Source: an uncultured Bacilli bacterium (GTDB taxonomy: Bacteria > Bacillota_I > Bacilli_A > RFN20 > CAG-631). From it: a stretch of 64,000 nucleotides of DNA. The stretch is taken from positions 1 through 64,000 of the forward strand of contig CAKPXF010000002.1 in NCBI GenBank assembly GCA_934201705.1, written 5' to 3'. The notes under the pieces were generated by a model. It was not told where the DNA came from, made no database searches, and saw only the letters and a program-made list of their open reading frames with translations. Positions 54,422 through 62,893 of this stretch are shown here, in pieces. Position 1 is the stretch's first letter, and each line of letters starts with the position of its first letter. The position numbers were made by a program, and so were the translations under genes.

Positions 54422-54559
54422 CTAGTATAGATAAATTGATCCGATGATAACTAATAAAATGAATAAAACTAAAATAAGAACGAAACTAGTATTAAATCCA
54501 CAATTAGTTGTTGGGGTACTAGTAACTGTTTGACAGCCACAATTGCATTGGTTATTCAT
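54422..54559 (-). CDS. YjcZ-like small sporulation protein
   Basis: This 45-residue protein has a Cys/Thr-rich start (MNNQCNCGCQ) and the same C-terminal helix as its neighbour (FVLILVLFILLVIIGSIYLY). It is a second YjcZ-like member with an added metal- or disulfide-capable head. GGAGG precedes the ATG, and a sigma-K-like promoter lies 22 bases further upstream. Confidence 0.8.
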   Translation of the reverse strand: MNNQCNCGCQTVTSTPTTNCGFNTSFVLILVLFILLVIIGSIYLY

Positions 54560-54580
54560 AATTTACCTCCTTTTCTATAA

Positions 54581-54607
54581 TATATTATGATTCTTAAATA
54601 AAAATGT
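54581..54607 (-). promoter_or_regulatory. Sigma-K-like promoter
   Basis: On the minus strand CATAATATA (54581-54589) fits the sigma-K/sigma-E -10 consensus CATANNNTA. The dinucleotide AC (54606-54607) stands 16 bases upstream, as in sigma-K promoters. Late mother-cell expression of the YjcZ-like gene is inferred. Confidence 0.55.
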
Positions 54608-54800
54608 TCGGAACAAAAGAGATTTTTATGATTATTATATAAATAAAAACAATAGTTTAATATTTCATAATACCCATAATTATTCTTATACTTTTTTGTG
54701 AAATATAATTCATTAACTAATCATTTTTGTGCTTTAGGTTAATTAACTTCGACCTTTTTTGTTTTTATTGACATTACAATACAATTTCATAGAAAATAAA
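54608..54800. other. Intergenic DNA without visible gene
   Basis: This AT-rich stretch lies between the coat genes and the HU-like gene's terminator. No open frame with a ribosome binding site, tRNA or repeat was seen. Confidence 0.4.
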
Positions 54801-54824
54801 AAAGTATCCAACTAATGGATACTC
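54801..54824 (-). terminator. Terminator after the HU-like gene
   Basis: AGTATCCA (54803-54810) pairs with TGGATACT (54816-54823). The minus strand continues with TTTTTTATTTT. Confidence 0.82.
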
Positions 54825-54837
54825 AAAATTAATATTA

Positions 54838-55578
54838 TTATTTAACAATTACAAAATCGAATCTATCTTTTTCTTCTTTGATTTTACATGTTGTTTTATT
54901 TGCTTCATGCATTTTGTCAACAACAACTTTAATTGCAGCTGCAATATCTGCATCATCAAGATCAGTTTCTTGCTTTAATAAATGCATTACATTTTCTGTA
55001 GTACAATTTTTTCCGTTGTAAAGCCAAACCAAGTCGTTATCAATTACTTCATTGTTAAGTGCTTTTTCATCAACTTCGCTAGTTTCTTCAGCAGGCTCTT
55101 CAACTACTTCATTAGCTTCTTCGCTTTCTTCTACAGATTCTTTATCATTACCATTTTCGATTGCTTCTTCTACTTCAGCTTCCTCTTCTTCAATTACTTC
55201 TTCTTCATCTGCTTCTTCATTAACTTCGTCACTAATATTTTCATCAGTTGAAATAGGAGCATCTGCTAAGACTGCTTCAGTTTCATCACTTTCAATTTCA
55301 ATTGCTTCAGGTTTTGGATCTACTTCAAAATATGGCTTAAATGTAATTACATTGTGCTCAGGAACAATTTCGGCTTGCTTAGTCACTAGATTAATTTGTT
55401 CTTTTGCAGCTGTTTTTCTTAATTTAAAGATTCCAAGCCCTGCAATCTTTATTGTTTCGTTAGCAATTAATCCTTCTTTTATACCATCGAAAACAGCATC
55501 ATAATAAAGCTTAGCTTCCTTTTTACTACAGTTAGTTTTTGCAACAATAATATCAATCCATTCTTTTTGTTTTAACAT
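54838..55578 (-). CDS. HU-like DNA-binding protein with acidic extension
   Basis: This 246-residue protein begins with an HU/IHF domain (residues 1-90): WIDIIVAKTNCSKKEAKLYY, then KIAGLGIFKLRKTAAKEQIN, ending VITFKPYF. A long Glu/Asp-rich segment follows (about 93-180), then a 65-residue C-terminal domain (DLVWLYNGKNCTTENVMHLL onward). Plain HU proteins have about 90 residues. The tail may modulate DNA binding or recruit partners. It has its own strong promoter and terminator. Confidence 0.8.
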   Translation of the reverse strand: MLKQKEWIDIIVAKTNCSKKEAKLYYDAVFDGIKEGLIANETIKIAGLGIFKLRKTAAKEQINLVTKQAEIVPEHNVITFKPYFEVDPKPEAIEIESDETEAVLADAPISTDENISDEVNEEADEEEVIEEEEAEVEEAIENGNDKESVEESEEANEVVEEPAEETSEVDEKALNNEVIDNDLVWLYNGKNCTTENVMHLLKQETDLDDADIAAAIKVVVDKMHEANKTTCKIKEEKDRFDFVIVK

Positions 55579-55608
55579 AAAGGTAATCTCCTTTTACTTA
55601 CTAAGGTA

Positions 55609-55637
55609 AATATATCATTTTTTTTCACTAATTTCAA
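55609..55637 (-). promoter_or_regulatory. Promoter of the HU-like gene
   Basis: On the minus strand TTGAAA (55632-55637) and TATATT (55609-55614) are 17 bases apart. Confidence 0.65.
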
Positions 55638-55732
55638 TGGTTTTTAAAAAAAAGTAGCGTAAAATTCAATGTTTTTTTTCAGTGTTTTGTATTTTTTAGT
55701 ATATATATGCATATATAAAACGCATTTTTTTG

Positions 55733-55761
55733 TTGAAATATAATAAAAACTAAGTTATAAT
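55733..55761 (+). promoter_or_regulatory. Promoter of the PrsA-like lipoproteins
   Basis: TTGAAA (55733-55738) and TATAAT (55756-55761) are separated by 17 bases, about 37 bases before the first gene. Confidence 0.8.
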
Positions 55762-55797
55762 ATTAATCGCAATGTTAAAAAGGAGGCTTTTCATTTT

Positions 55798-57735
55798 ATG
55801 AAAAAGAAACTAACAACAGTAACCTTGATGTTAGCAGCAGTTTTAGCCGCAACTGGTTGTAATAGCGATAAGGTTACTTATAAACAAGAAGATGGAAAAT
55901 CTGTAATTTTTTCACTAAAAGATGGCGATAAGACAAGCTATTATACTGCAGATGAATTACTTTCTGATCTTCAAAGCAGTTCAACTGCAAAATCAAAGCT
56001 TTATAGTGAAGTATCAAGACAAGTATTTACCCAATATGCTTTAAAGACATTAAGCGATAGCAAAATTAAAGATATTAGAGATGATGCTAAAAATGAAGTT
56101 GATGACTTTAAAAGCGATTGCCAAACAAGTGCAAAAAATGAAGGTACAGATTATGATAAGTATTTGGAAAAACAATTAGAAAGTAAGGGCGTTTCAAATC
56201 TTGAAGAATTAGAAGACCTTTTCTACTATGAGGGTTTAAAAGAAAAAGTTTTAGACGGCTTTGTTGAAGAAACAGATAACTATCAATTCTTCTTACAAAA
56301 ATATTTAGATACTTATACACCTTTCCAAGTAAAACATATTCTAGTTGCAGCAAACACTGCAGATGCTAACATGAAAGATGCTACAATGACTGCAGATAAT
56401 GCAAGAAAATTGTTAACAATTCTAAATCGTTTCTTAAATGGAGACACATTTAGATCAATTGCAACTATTACTGATGATACAAGTAGTGCCCAGACAAGTG
56501 GTATAATGCCATTTAACCAAGCACAAAACTATGTTGCTGAATTTAGATTTGCAACATATGCTCAAGAAATTTTTGCAGATAACTTTACAGGTACTGCAGA
56601 TGAAGTATTAGCTCATAGATATGAAAAAGCGGCAGATTTACATATCATTGATAAGGATGAAGTTACTAAAGAAGAATTTGGAACATCAAATCTTTATGAC
56701 GTTTATGGTAAAGGCATAGGTACAGTTAAAATTGCTGATATCCTAAAGCTTCAAGAAAAAGTTGGGGAAAATATGGCTGGTGCCTATAATTATTATGATT
56801 ATAACAACCCAACTCCTACTGGAAAACCAGAAAAAGGAAATGAAATTCCAACAATTGCTGAACAACCATATGAAATGAATGTTAGCAAATTTAAAGATGA
56901 TGGTACAAAGAATAAGAATTACTATGAAGAATATGAACTTCAAAGAAATCAAATCTTTAATAGAACTTTAAATTACCATAAAGTACAATATATTGAACTT
57001 GATAGTACTCATCAAACAATTAATAGTACAAAAATTAAGGTTTATGATAGTACAACAGATTCATTAGTTGAAAAGACAGTACTTGCTGATGGTGAAAATG
57101 GAAATCCAATTTTCGTAGCATTAGCTTCAACTGGTATTCATTTTATGTCAATGGTTTGGAATTCTTATAATCCAACATCTACAGTATTATCAACTGAAGC
57201 ATTAAATTCTTTATCAAAGATTATTTGTGATAAAAAGAAGATTAATGTAACTAGTGATAACTATTATGAAGAAGCAAAAAAATTAAATGATTTTGAAAAT
57301 CAATTAAATTATGCTTACTTTACATTATATGATAGTGATGATACTAATATGGAAAAATATAGATATACTTATATTGCTCAAAATACAGATTTAAATAAAT
57401 CAAGTATTTCTAAGAACAGTTCAACATTATTAAGTGATATTTCTTCATATGTTTCTTCTCTTGAGTATTATCTATTTAATGAAATAGTATATGAAACATC
57501 TTCACCAATCGTTGACGATGCTAATCACTTCTCAATTTCATTCTATGACAAGGGCACTAAAAATGAATTATATGATTTAATTAAGGAATACGTTCAAGAT
57601 AGTCTAAAGACAACTGATGAATCATTTACAACATCTGTAGCATCAGCTGCAGAAAGTTATGGAACAAAGCTTGCTCGTGAAGCTGAAGTTAAAGCTGCAT
57701 TAAGCAACTGGGAATTCCATTATGATTTTGATTAA
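55798..57735 (+). CDS. PrsA-like peptidyl-prolyl isomerase lipoprotein
   Basis: This 645-residue lipoprotein (AATGC, C21) has a SurA/PrsA-like helical N-terminal part and a parvulin-like stretch beginning PFQVKHILVAAN (about 175-270) that ends near SGIMPFNQAQNYVAEF. Such foldases help secreted proteins fold outside the membrane. It is twice the size of Bacillus PrsA, and the C-terminal half is helical and unassigned. GGAGG precedes the ATG. A second lipoprotein of similar plan follows 17 bases later. Confidence 0.75.
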   Translation: MKKKLTTVTLMLAAVLAATGCNSDKVTYKQEDGKSVIFSLKDGDKTSYYTADELLSDLQSSSTAKSKLYSEVSRQVFTQYALKTLSDSKIKDIRDDAKNEVDDFKSDCQTSAKNEGTDYDKYLEKQLESKGVSNLEELEDLFYYEGLKEKVLDGFVEETDNYQFFLQKYLDTYTPFQVKHILVAANTADANMKDATMTADNARKLLTILNRFLNGDTFRSIATITDDTSSAQTSGIMPFNQAQNYVAEFRFATYAQEIFADNFTGTADEVLAHRYEKAADLHIIDKDEVTKEEFGTSNLYDVYGKGIGTVKIADILKLQEKVGENMAGAYNYYDYNNPTPTGKPEKGNEIPTIAEQPYEMNVSKFKDDGTKNKNYYEEYELQRNQIFNRTLNYHKVQYIELDSTHQTINSTKIKVYDSTTDSLVEKTVLADGENGNPIFVALASTGIHFMSMVWNSYNPTSTVLSTEALNSLSKIICDKKKINVTSDNYYEEAKKLNDFENQLNYAYFTLYDSDDTNMEKYRYTYIAQNTDLNKSSISKNSSTLLSDISSYVSSLEYYLFNEIVYETSSPIVDDANHFSISFYDKGTKNELYDLIKEYVQDSLKTTDESFTTSVASAAESYGTKLAREAEVKAALSNWEFHYDFD

Positions 57736-57752
57736 TAAAGGAGGAAACTAAA

Positions 57753-59579
57753 ATGAAAAAGAATAGATTATTTATATTATCATTATTAGCTTGTACTTTA
57801 TTAGTTGGTTGTAACGATAAATCATTTGTACAAGATGGTAATAAGCCAATTGGAACAATTACTGATGGAAAAAATACAAATGATACAATAATGAACATTC
57901 AAAAGTTTTACGAAACTTTAAAGAGTAACAATGGTGGTTCAACTGTTGTTGATCAATTAATTAAGAAAATTGCTTCGATTGAATATAGCGATAGCAATTT
58001 AGCTTCTTGGCCAACAAGTGAAAAATTTGATGTTAGATCTTATCATACTACTGCTTCTTTACAAAAAGAGATTGCAGAAAAGTTTGAAGATGTTGTTGAT
58101 GGCTCATCATATTTAGATGATGATGGAAATTTTGATGCAAAAGCATATAAAAAACATGTAGAAGACACATATGATGTTACAGTTAGCGAAGGAAAAACTA
58201 GTGACAAGTATCTAACTGATTCAAAATTAGTTGATACACTAAAGTATAACTATGATGAATATATTGAAAAGACAATTAAGCCTGAAATTATCCAAAATTA
58301 TATTTATCTTGATTATGTAACTTCTTCAAGCAAATATAAAGGACAATTCGCAAGCCAATATGCTGTTAAACTTGAAGTATTAAAAGTTGGTTATGATTCG
58401 ACAAAATTAAATGGTTCTTGGAATGAATCATTTATTAAAGATGTAAAAGCAGTTACAAGTGGAGCTGCATCATCAACTGATTCAACTTATAATTTTAAAA
58501 CAGATTATTCATTTGCAACATTTACATCAAATGATGATATGATTGTATTTGTATCAGCAGCTGATAAATTAACTTACTCTGTTTATACTTTAACTGAAGC
58601 TGCAAAAAATGAAATAGTTCCTAGCCATAGAACTGATATTTCAACATTAAAGCAATTAGATTACTATAGTTCATCAGCTGATTATGGAAAGCCAAAAATT
58701 GAAAGCATTATTAATGACTCTTCTAAAGCAACATTAAATACAGCATCTTCTTGGGAAATTACAAGAAATGAAGAAGTTAATGAAACATACTTTAAGAAGG
58801 TTGAAAGTTTATATATTGCAAGAAAATTATGGGGAATTGACCGTGAAGTTGTTTTAGCTAAAAACTATGATAATAGAACAGCTTACTATGAATCAATGAC
58901 TGAAACTGAAAAAACAGAAGCAAAGGGATTTGCATCTACTTATTCTTCAAGCAATACTAAATCAATTGCTGATGGTGCTAAAGCAACTAAGATTACTACT
59001 GAACATGAAAAGTATTATACACCAGTTGATTACTATACAAAATCATCATATGATTCTGTATTACCATCTGCGTTAACATCTTTACGTGGTACATCTGCTA
59101 AAGATTTAATTTCTCACTTAAAGGATTTTGGTGGAAAAGATTACTTATTACCTTCAAAAGAAGTTGCTGATCCTGTATATTTAGATGTTTCATCAAATAA
59201 TTACTACATCTGTTCTGTTGCTAAAGATGGATATTATGGATATTATAAATATACTGATTTACTTGATTCTTCAAAGCCTACAAAAACTATTTCAAATTAC
59301 CAAATTGAAGCATATCAAAATGGACAATTTACTGAATGGAATTTAGATGGTTCTTCATATAAGGAAGATAAAGATAATCCAGTAAAATATTCAAGCAATC
59401 CTGAAAAATTTGAAAATATTATTAATCTTGTTCAAATTTCAGCAAAGAATGTAATTACAACTGCTATTAAGAAAGAAGCAATTGTTGCTTTATTTGAAAA
59501 ATATGGATTAGAACTTAACGATCAAGATATTTATGATTATGTTAAGGATAGCTATCCTGATTACTTTAACAAAGATTAA
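57753..59579 (+). CDS. Second PrsA-like lipoprotein, no clear isomerase core
   Basis: This 608-residue lipoprotein (LVGC, C20) shares size and helical plan with the preceding gene: an early helical region, YAVKLEVLKVGYD at the place of the parvulin start, and a C-terminal helical domain. The parvulin signature KHIL is not conserved. It may be a chaperone partner or a diverged copy. AGGAGG precedes the ATG. A terminator follows. Confidence 0.6.
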   Translation: MKKNRLFILSLLACTLLVGCNDKSFVQDGNKPIGTITDGKNTNDTIMNIQKFYETLKSNNGGSTVVDQLIKKIASIEYSDSNLASWPTSEKFDVRSYHTTASLQKEIAEKFEDVVDGSSYLDDDGNFDAKAYKKHVEDTYDVTVSEGKTSDKYLTDSKLVDTLKYNYDEYIEKTIKPEIIQNYIYLDYVTSSSKYKGQFASQYAVKLEVLKVGYDSTKLNGSWNESFIKDVKAVTSGAASSTDSTYNFKTDYSFATFTSNDDMIVFVSAADKLTYSVYTLTEAAKNEIVPSHRTDISTLKQLDYYSSSADYGKPKIESIINDSSKATLNTASSWEITRNEEVNETYFKKVESLYIARKLWGIDREVVLAKNYDNRTAYYESMTETEKTEAKGFASTYSSSNTKSIADGAKATKITTEHEKYYTPVDYYTKSSYDSVLPSALTSLRGTSAKDLISHLKDFGGKDYLLPSKEVADPVYLDVSSNNYYICSVAKDGYYGYYKYTDLLDSSKPTKTISNYQIEAYQNGQFTEWNLDGSSYKEDKDNPVKYSSNPEKFENIINLVQISAKNVITTAIKKEAIVALFEKYGLELNDQDIYDYVKDSYPDYFNKD

Positions 59580-59591
59580 TCTTATAAAAAA

Positions 59592-59619
59592 AATGGATGA
59601 TTTAACATCCATTTTTTTA
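59592..59619 (+). terminator. Terminator after the PrsA-like pair
   Basis: AATGGATG and CATCCATT pair around ATTTAA, followed by T6, just after the stop codon of the second lipoprotein. Confidence 0.82.
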
Positions 59620-59713
59620 TTTTACTTTAAGTAACTACATTCATCATTTCAAAACTGGTTTAGACAAGATTATAGTCATTACTTTATTATATATAACTAT
59701 GTTTTATTCACTT

Positions 59714-60508
59714 CTATCCAAGAATTAATTTATCTGTTAATATACTTTGCGTATTTTTAAATTTCTCTAGTAAAGTTTCAACTGTTAAATTTTCTTTTTC
59801 TTTGCCAGAAACATCAAGAATTACTTTTCCTGAATCAAGCATAATTAATCTATTTCCATATTTAATTGCATCATTCATGTTATGAGTAATCATAAGGGTT
59901 GTCAATTTATTTTCATTAACAATTTTGTTTGTTATTTCTAAAACTTTATGCGCTGTTTTAGGGTCAAGAGCCGCTGTATGCTCATCAAGTAATAAAATCT
60001 TAGGCTTATTTAATGTCGCCATTAAAAGTGTTAATGCTTGCCTTTGGCCTCCTGATAATAATCCAACCTTTTGTGTTAATCGATTTTCTAAATTTAAATC
60101 AAAATCTTTAAGTTCTTTTATAAATAATTCTTTGTTTTCTTTTTTAAATCCCCATTTTAATCCGTGCCTTTTACCACGTCTATAGGCTATTTCTAGATTT
60201 TCTATAATTGACATATTAGACGCACTACCAACCATTGGATCTTGAAATACTCTTCCTAAGTATTTTGCTCTTTTATATTCTTTAAGCTTTGTAATATTTT
60301 CATCATTTAAATAAATTGTACCATTATCAGGTTTTAACGTTCCAGATATTATATTCATTAATGTTGATTTACCAGAGCCATTTCCGCCAATCACAGTAAT
60401 AAAATCCCCATCATTAATGGTAAGAGATAAATCATTCAAGGCAATTTTTATATCTTCTTTATTGCCAGTTAAATTAAATGCTTTTGTAACATTATTAATT
60501 TTTAGCAT
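59714..60508 (-). CDS. TrpXYZ-type ABC transporter ATPase
   Basis: This 264-residue ABC ATPase has Walker A GGNGSGKST, signature LSGGQRQAL and Walker B ILLLDEHTAAL. It belongs to the ATPases that pair with BPD_transp_2 permeases and PF04392-type binding proteins, such as TrpZ. It overlaps the permease gene by 14 bases. With the genes upstream it forms an importer whose leader suggests tyrosine or another aromatic amino acid. Confidence 0.88.
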   Translation of the reverse strand: MLKINNVTKAFNLTGNKEDIKIALNDLSLTINDGDFITVIGGNGSGKSTLMNIISGTLKPDNGTIYLNDENITKLKEYKRAKYLGRVFQDPMVGSASNMSIIENLEIAYRRGKRHGLKWGFKKENKELFIKELKDFDLNLENRLTQKVGLLSGGQRQALTLLMATLNKPKILLLDEHTAALDPKTAHKVLEITNKIVNENKLTTLMITHNMNDAIKYGNRLIMLDSGKVILDVSGKEKENLTVETLLEKFKNTQSILTDKLILG

Positions 60509-61427
60509 GTGCTTTATCTCCTTTCTTTATATGCTTTTTTATTGTAGGTAAACATAATGCTAAGGCAATTAAAAATGCATATAGTAAGTTTTTAAGCTCA
60601 GTTGGAAAACCAAACTCAATAGCAAGTGTTATAATAACAAAATATACAATTGCTCCTAAAACAACAGAAATCAAATTGCTTTTAAATGTTTTATTACCAA
60701 ATATTGCTTCACCAATTAAAATAGATGCTAATCCAATAACTAAAAATCCAGATGAGCCTTTAATATCCATGCTTAGTCTATCCTGAGCAAACATTGCTCC
60801 TGCTAAGGCAATTAAAGCATTTGAAAGACCAACACATATTATAATAGCAAGTTTTGAGTTTATGCCTTGAGCTTTAGCCATTGTTTCATTCATACCAGTA
60901 GCACGAATTGCCATTCCATATTCAGTTCCAAAAAAGTAATAAATTATTAAAGACGTAATTATCACAAATACTATCATAATTATAGTTTCAATATATAAGT
61001 TATACTTTGGAGCATCACTTATATAAAATAACGAATAAATTGTTTTATCATCAATTGCTAGAGTCACAAGGTTTTTAAATATTGAGTTTTTATCAGAAAT
61101 ACCAATTATAAGTAAGGCAATTGAAGAGGTGGCCGTTAAAGTAATAATACCGCTTAATAATTTAGGAATATTTAGTTTTGTATGAAGTAAAGCAGTAATA
61201 AGTCCACATATTCCTCCAGCTATAATTGCTAAAAATGTTGCTATATAAGCATTGACACCAATGCTTATTAAGCTTGTTGCTAAAGCTCCACCAATTAAGA
61301 AACTTCCTTCAGCAGTTAAATCGGCAAAATCGAGTAATTTATATGTTAAAAATATTCCTAAAGCTAAGATACAACAGGGTAAACCAGAAGTTAATATATT
61401 AAATATGACGTTAATAAAATATGGCAT
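60495..61427 (-). CDS. TrpXYZ-type ABC transporter permease
   Basis: This 310-residue permease has eight to ten helices and the BPD_transp_2 pattern (DFADLTAEGSFLIGGALATS, EYGMAIRATGMNETMAKAQG in the coupling loop). It is the TrpY-type subunit. It begins 12 bases after the binding protein gene. Confidence 0.88.
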   Translation of the reverse strand: MPYFINVIFNILTSGLPCCILALGIFLTYKLLDFADLTAEGSFLIGGALATSLISIGVNAYIATFLAIIAGGICGLITALLHTKLNIPKLLSGIITLTATSSIALLIIGISDKNSIFKNLVTLAIDDKTIYSLFYISDAPKYNLYIETIIMIVFVIITSLIIYYFFGTEYGMAIRATGMNETMAKAQGINSKLAIIICVGLSNALIALAGAMFAQDRLSMDIKGSSGFLVIGLASILIGEAIFGNKTFKSNLISVVLGAIVYFVIITLAIEFGFPTELKNLLYAFLIALALCLPTIKKHIKKGDKAHAKN

Positions 61428-61438
61428 AGCAATTATCC

Positions 61439-62425
61439 TTATATTTTTCTACATTTTTCTATAATACTATTAGGAATTGTTATATTAGCACTCTTTAAGC
61501 TTTCTTCATTAATAACAAATTCACATTCATCAATTGATGATGATAAAACGCTAATGTCTTTTGGATCCTTACCATTAATTATGTCTACAGCCATCTTAGC
61601 AGTTTTTATTCCAAGATTTTTGTATGAAATTGAAAGAGTAATATGGCCACCATTTTTTAATAGGCCTTCTTCTCCACAAACTGATAAAATATGATTTCTA
61701 TCTGTTGCAAGTTTAATGGCATTCATATTTGCAGCGATATTATTATCAGTAGGAATGTAAATTGCATCAAGCCCGTTTGTTTCACATAAATGATTTGCAA
61801 CAGTATTAATGTCGGTTGAATCAGTACAAGTTTCAATTACAACTTCAATTCCTTTTTCTTCTGCAGTTTTTTTTGCTTGTAAGGCTTGAACCTCAGAATT
61901 TGTTTCAGATTGCGTATACATAATTCCAATTTTGTCAATATTTGGAACACATTCAATCATTAAATTAATTTGCTCAGCAACAGGATTAGCATCGCTTGTT
62001 CCAGTAACAAATCCACCTGGATGTTCATTACTTTCCACAAGCTTAGCAAATACAGGATCAGTAACTGCGGTAAATAATATAGGTTTACTAGAGCCACTAT
62101 TTATTTGGGCAGATTGCAATGATTGGGCCGCACCAGTTCCAATTCCTAATGTTAAATCACACTTTGAAGTAAGTGATTTAGCAAGCGATGATTGTTCACT
62201 TGCGACACCATTCGCATTTTGATAGATAATTTTTATATTTTTTCCATCAATAAATCCTTCTTCTTTTAAACCTTCAATAAATCCTAAACGCGCAGCAGAA
62301 AGAGCATCATGTTCAACTGGTTGCAATATTCCAATTGTAATTGTGCTTGATTTATTACATCCAGTCATAGCAATTAATAGATTTGATAATAAAGACATCA
62401 TTAATAAAGTTTTTTTGTTTTTCAT
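61439..62425 (-). CDS. TrpX-type amino acid-binding lipoprotein
   Basis: This 328-residue lipoprotein (MTGC, C23) is of the ABC_sub_bind family (PF04392): IGILQPVEHDALSAARLGF near the start, LGIGTGAAQSL and AVTDPVFAKLV in the pocket region. Family members include streptococcal TrpX and bind aromatic amino acids or related ligands. GGGAG precedes the ATG at ten bases. It is the first structural gene behind the tyrosine-codon attenuator. Confidence 0.88.
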   Translation of the reverse strand: MKNKKTLLMMSLLSNLLIAMTGCNKSSTITIGILQPVEHDALSAARLGFIEGLKEEGFIDGKNIKIIYQNANGVASEQSSLAKSLTSKCDLTLGIGTGAAQSLQSAQINSGSSKPILFTAVTDPVFAKLVESNEHPGGFVTGTSDANPVAEQINLMIECVPNIDKIGIMYTQSETNSEVQALQAKKTAEEKGIEVVIETCTDSTDINTVANHLCETNGLDAIYIPTDNNIAANMNAIKLATDRNHILSVCGEEGLLKNGGHITLSISYKNLGIKTAKMAVDIINGKDPKDISVLSSSIDECEFVINEESLKSANITIPNSIIEKCRKI

Positions 62426-62440
62426 AATATATATTCTCCC

Positions 62441-62481
62441 AAAATAAAAAAATTTGATGTTACTTGGAAAATGACATCAAA
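62441..62481 (-). terminator. Attenuator terminator before the transporter operon
   Basis: TTTGATGT (62474-62481) pairs with ACATCAAA (62453-62460) and is followed by TTTTTTTATTTT. It ends 16 bases before the first transporter gene, so it must be bypassed for expression. Confidence 0.85.
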
Positions 62482-62566
62482 CGATTACAATCTATTACGT
62501 TATAGGTTTTGTTAATGTTAGATGTCATTTTTAATCAATAACATCTAAAGCTAAAAAGCCAAGAGT

Positions 62567-62638
62567 TTATTGATTATTTCTTGGATAATAATAGCTATAA
62601 TAAAGATAGAAAGATTTAAATGATTTATTGCTTGTCAT
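62567..62638 (-). CDS. Tyrosine-rich leader peptide
   Basis: This 23-codon frame starts at ATG 62638, eight bases after AGGAGG (62647-62652), and ends at TAA 62567-62569. It encodes MTSNKSFKSF, then YLYYSYYY, then PRNNQ: six of residues 11-18 are Tyr, all TAT codons. The predicted transcript starts only about 20 bases upstream. A short, well-initiated frame with clustered codons for one amino acid before a terminator is the hallmark of leader-peptide attenuation. Confidence 0.85.
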   Translation of the reverse strand: MTSNKSFKSFYLYYSYYYPRNNQ

Positions 62639-62665
62639 ATAGTTTTCCTCCTAAACTTTTATTAG

Positions 62666-62694
62666 ATGATAGCACACATTTTTAAATAATTCAA
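62666..62694 (-). promoter_or_regulatory. Promoter of the leader peptide and transporter operon
   Basis: On the minus strand TTGAAT (62689-62694) and TATCAT (62666-62671) are 17 bases apart. Transcription should begin near 62659, just before the leader ribosome binding site. Confidence 0.7.
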
Positions 62695-62744
62695 CAAATT
62701 TTTTAAAAAAATTGCATAATAGAGCAATGAAAGGTTTCATTTTA

Positions 62745-62773
62745 TTGAAAGTCTAAAGGTAGTATGCTATACT
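62745..62773 (+). promoter_or_regulatory. Promoter of the DUF308 gene
   Basis: TTGAAA (62745-62750) and TATACT (62768-62773) are separated by 17 bases. The leader to the gene is about 110 nt and contains two copies of the palindrome TAATATATTA (62787-62796 and 62802-62811) and an 11 bp hairpin (62823-62833 with 62847-62857). Confidence 0.65.
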
Positions 62774-62893
62774 TATTAAGCACGTATAATATATTATTTG
62801 ATAATATATTAATTTTTTATAAATATGTAATAAGTTTATAAAAAAATTATTACATATCGAAAAATGTGTTAAAATAATTAAGAAAGGATAAAA

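Larger units (their letters stand above)
62426..62659 (-). promoter_or_regulatory. Tyrosine-codon transcription attenuator
   Basis: Five minus-strand RNA segments can pair alternatively. Segment 1 (62567-62575, AATCAATAA) overlaps the leader peptide stop and pairs with segment 2 (62533-62541, TTATTGATT). Segment 2 can also pair with segment 3 (62538-62548 with 62518-62528, 11 bp, one G-U). Segment 3 can pair with segment 4 (62521-62531 with 62468-62478, 11 bp perfect). Segment 4 can pair with segment 5 (62474-62481 with 62453-62460) as a terminator. A ribosome paused at tyrosine codons leaves 1 free, so 1:2 and 3:4 form and transcription continues. A ribosome at the stop codon covers 1, so 2:3 and 4:5 form and transcription ends. 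Confidence 0.8.

Noticed and set aside
55052..55504. Plus-strand 150-residue Ser-rich open frame
   Set aside because: It is the reverse of the Glu/Asp-rich region of the HU-like gene; GAA/GAT repeats read as Ser/Phe on the other strand.
62426..62660. T-box riboswitch before the transporter
   Set aside because: No T-box core sequence or specifier loop was seen, while a well-initiated leader frame and classical pairing segments explain the terminator.
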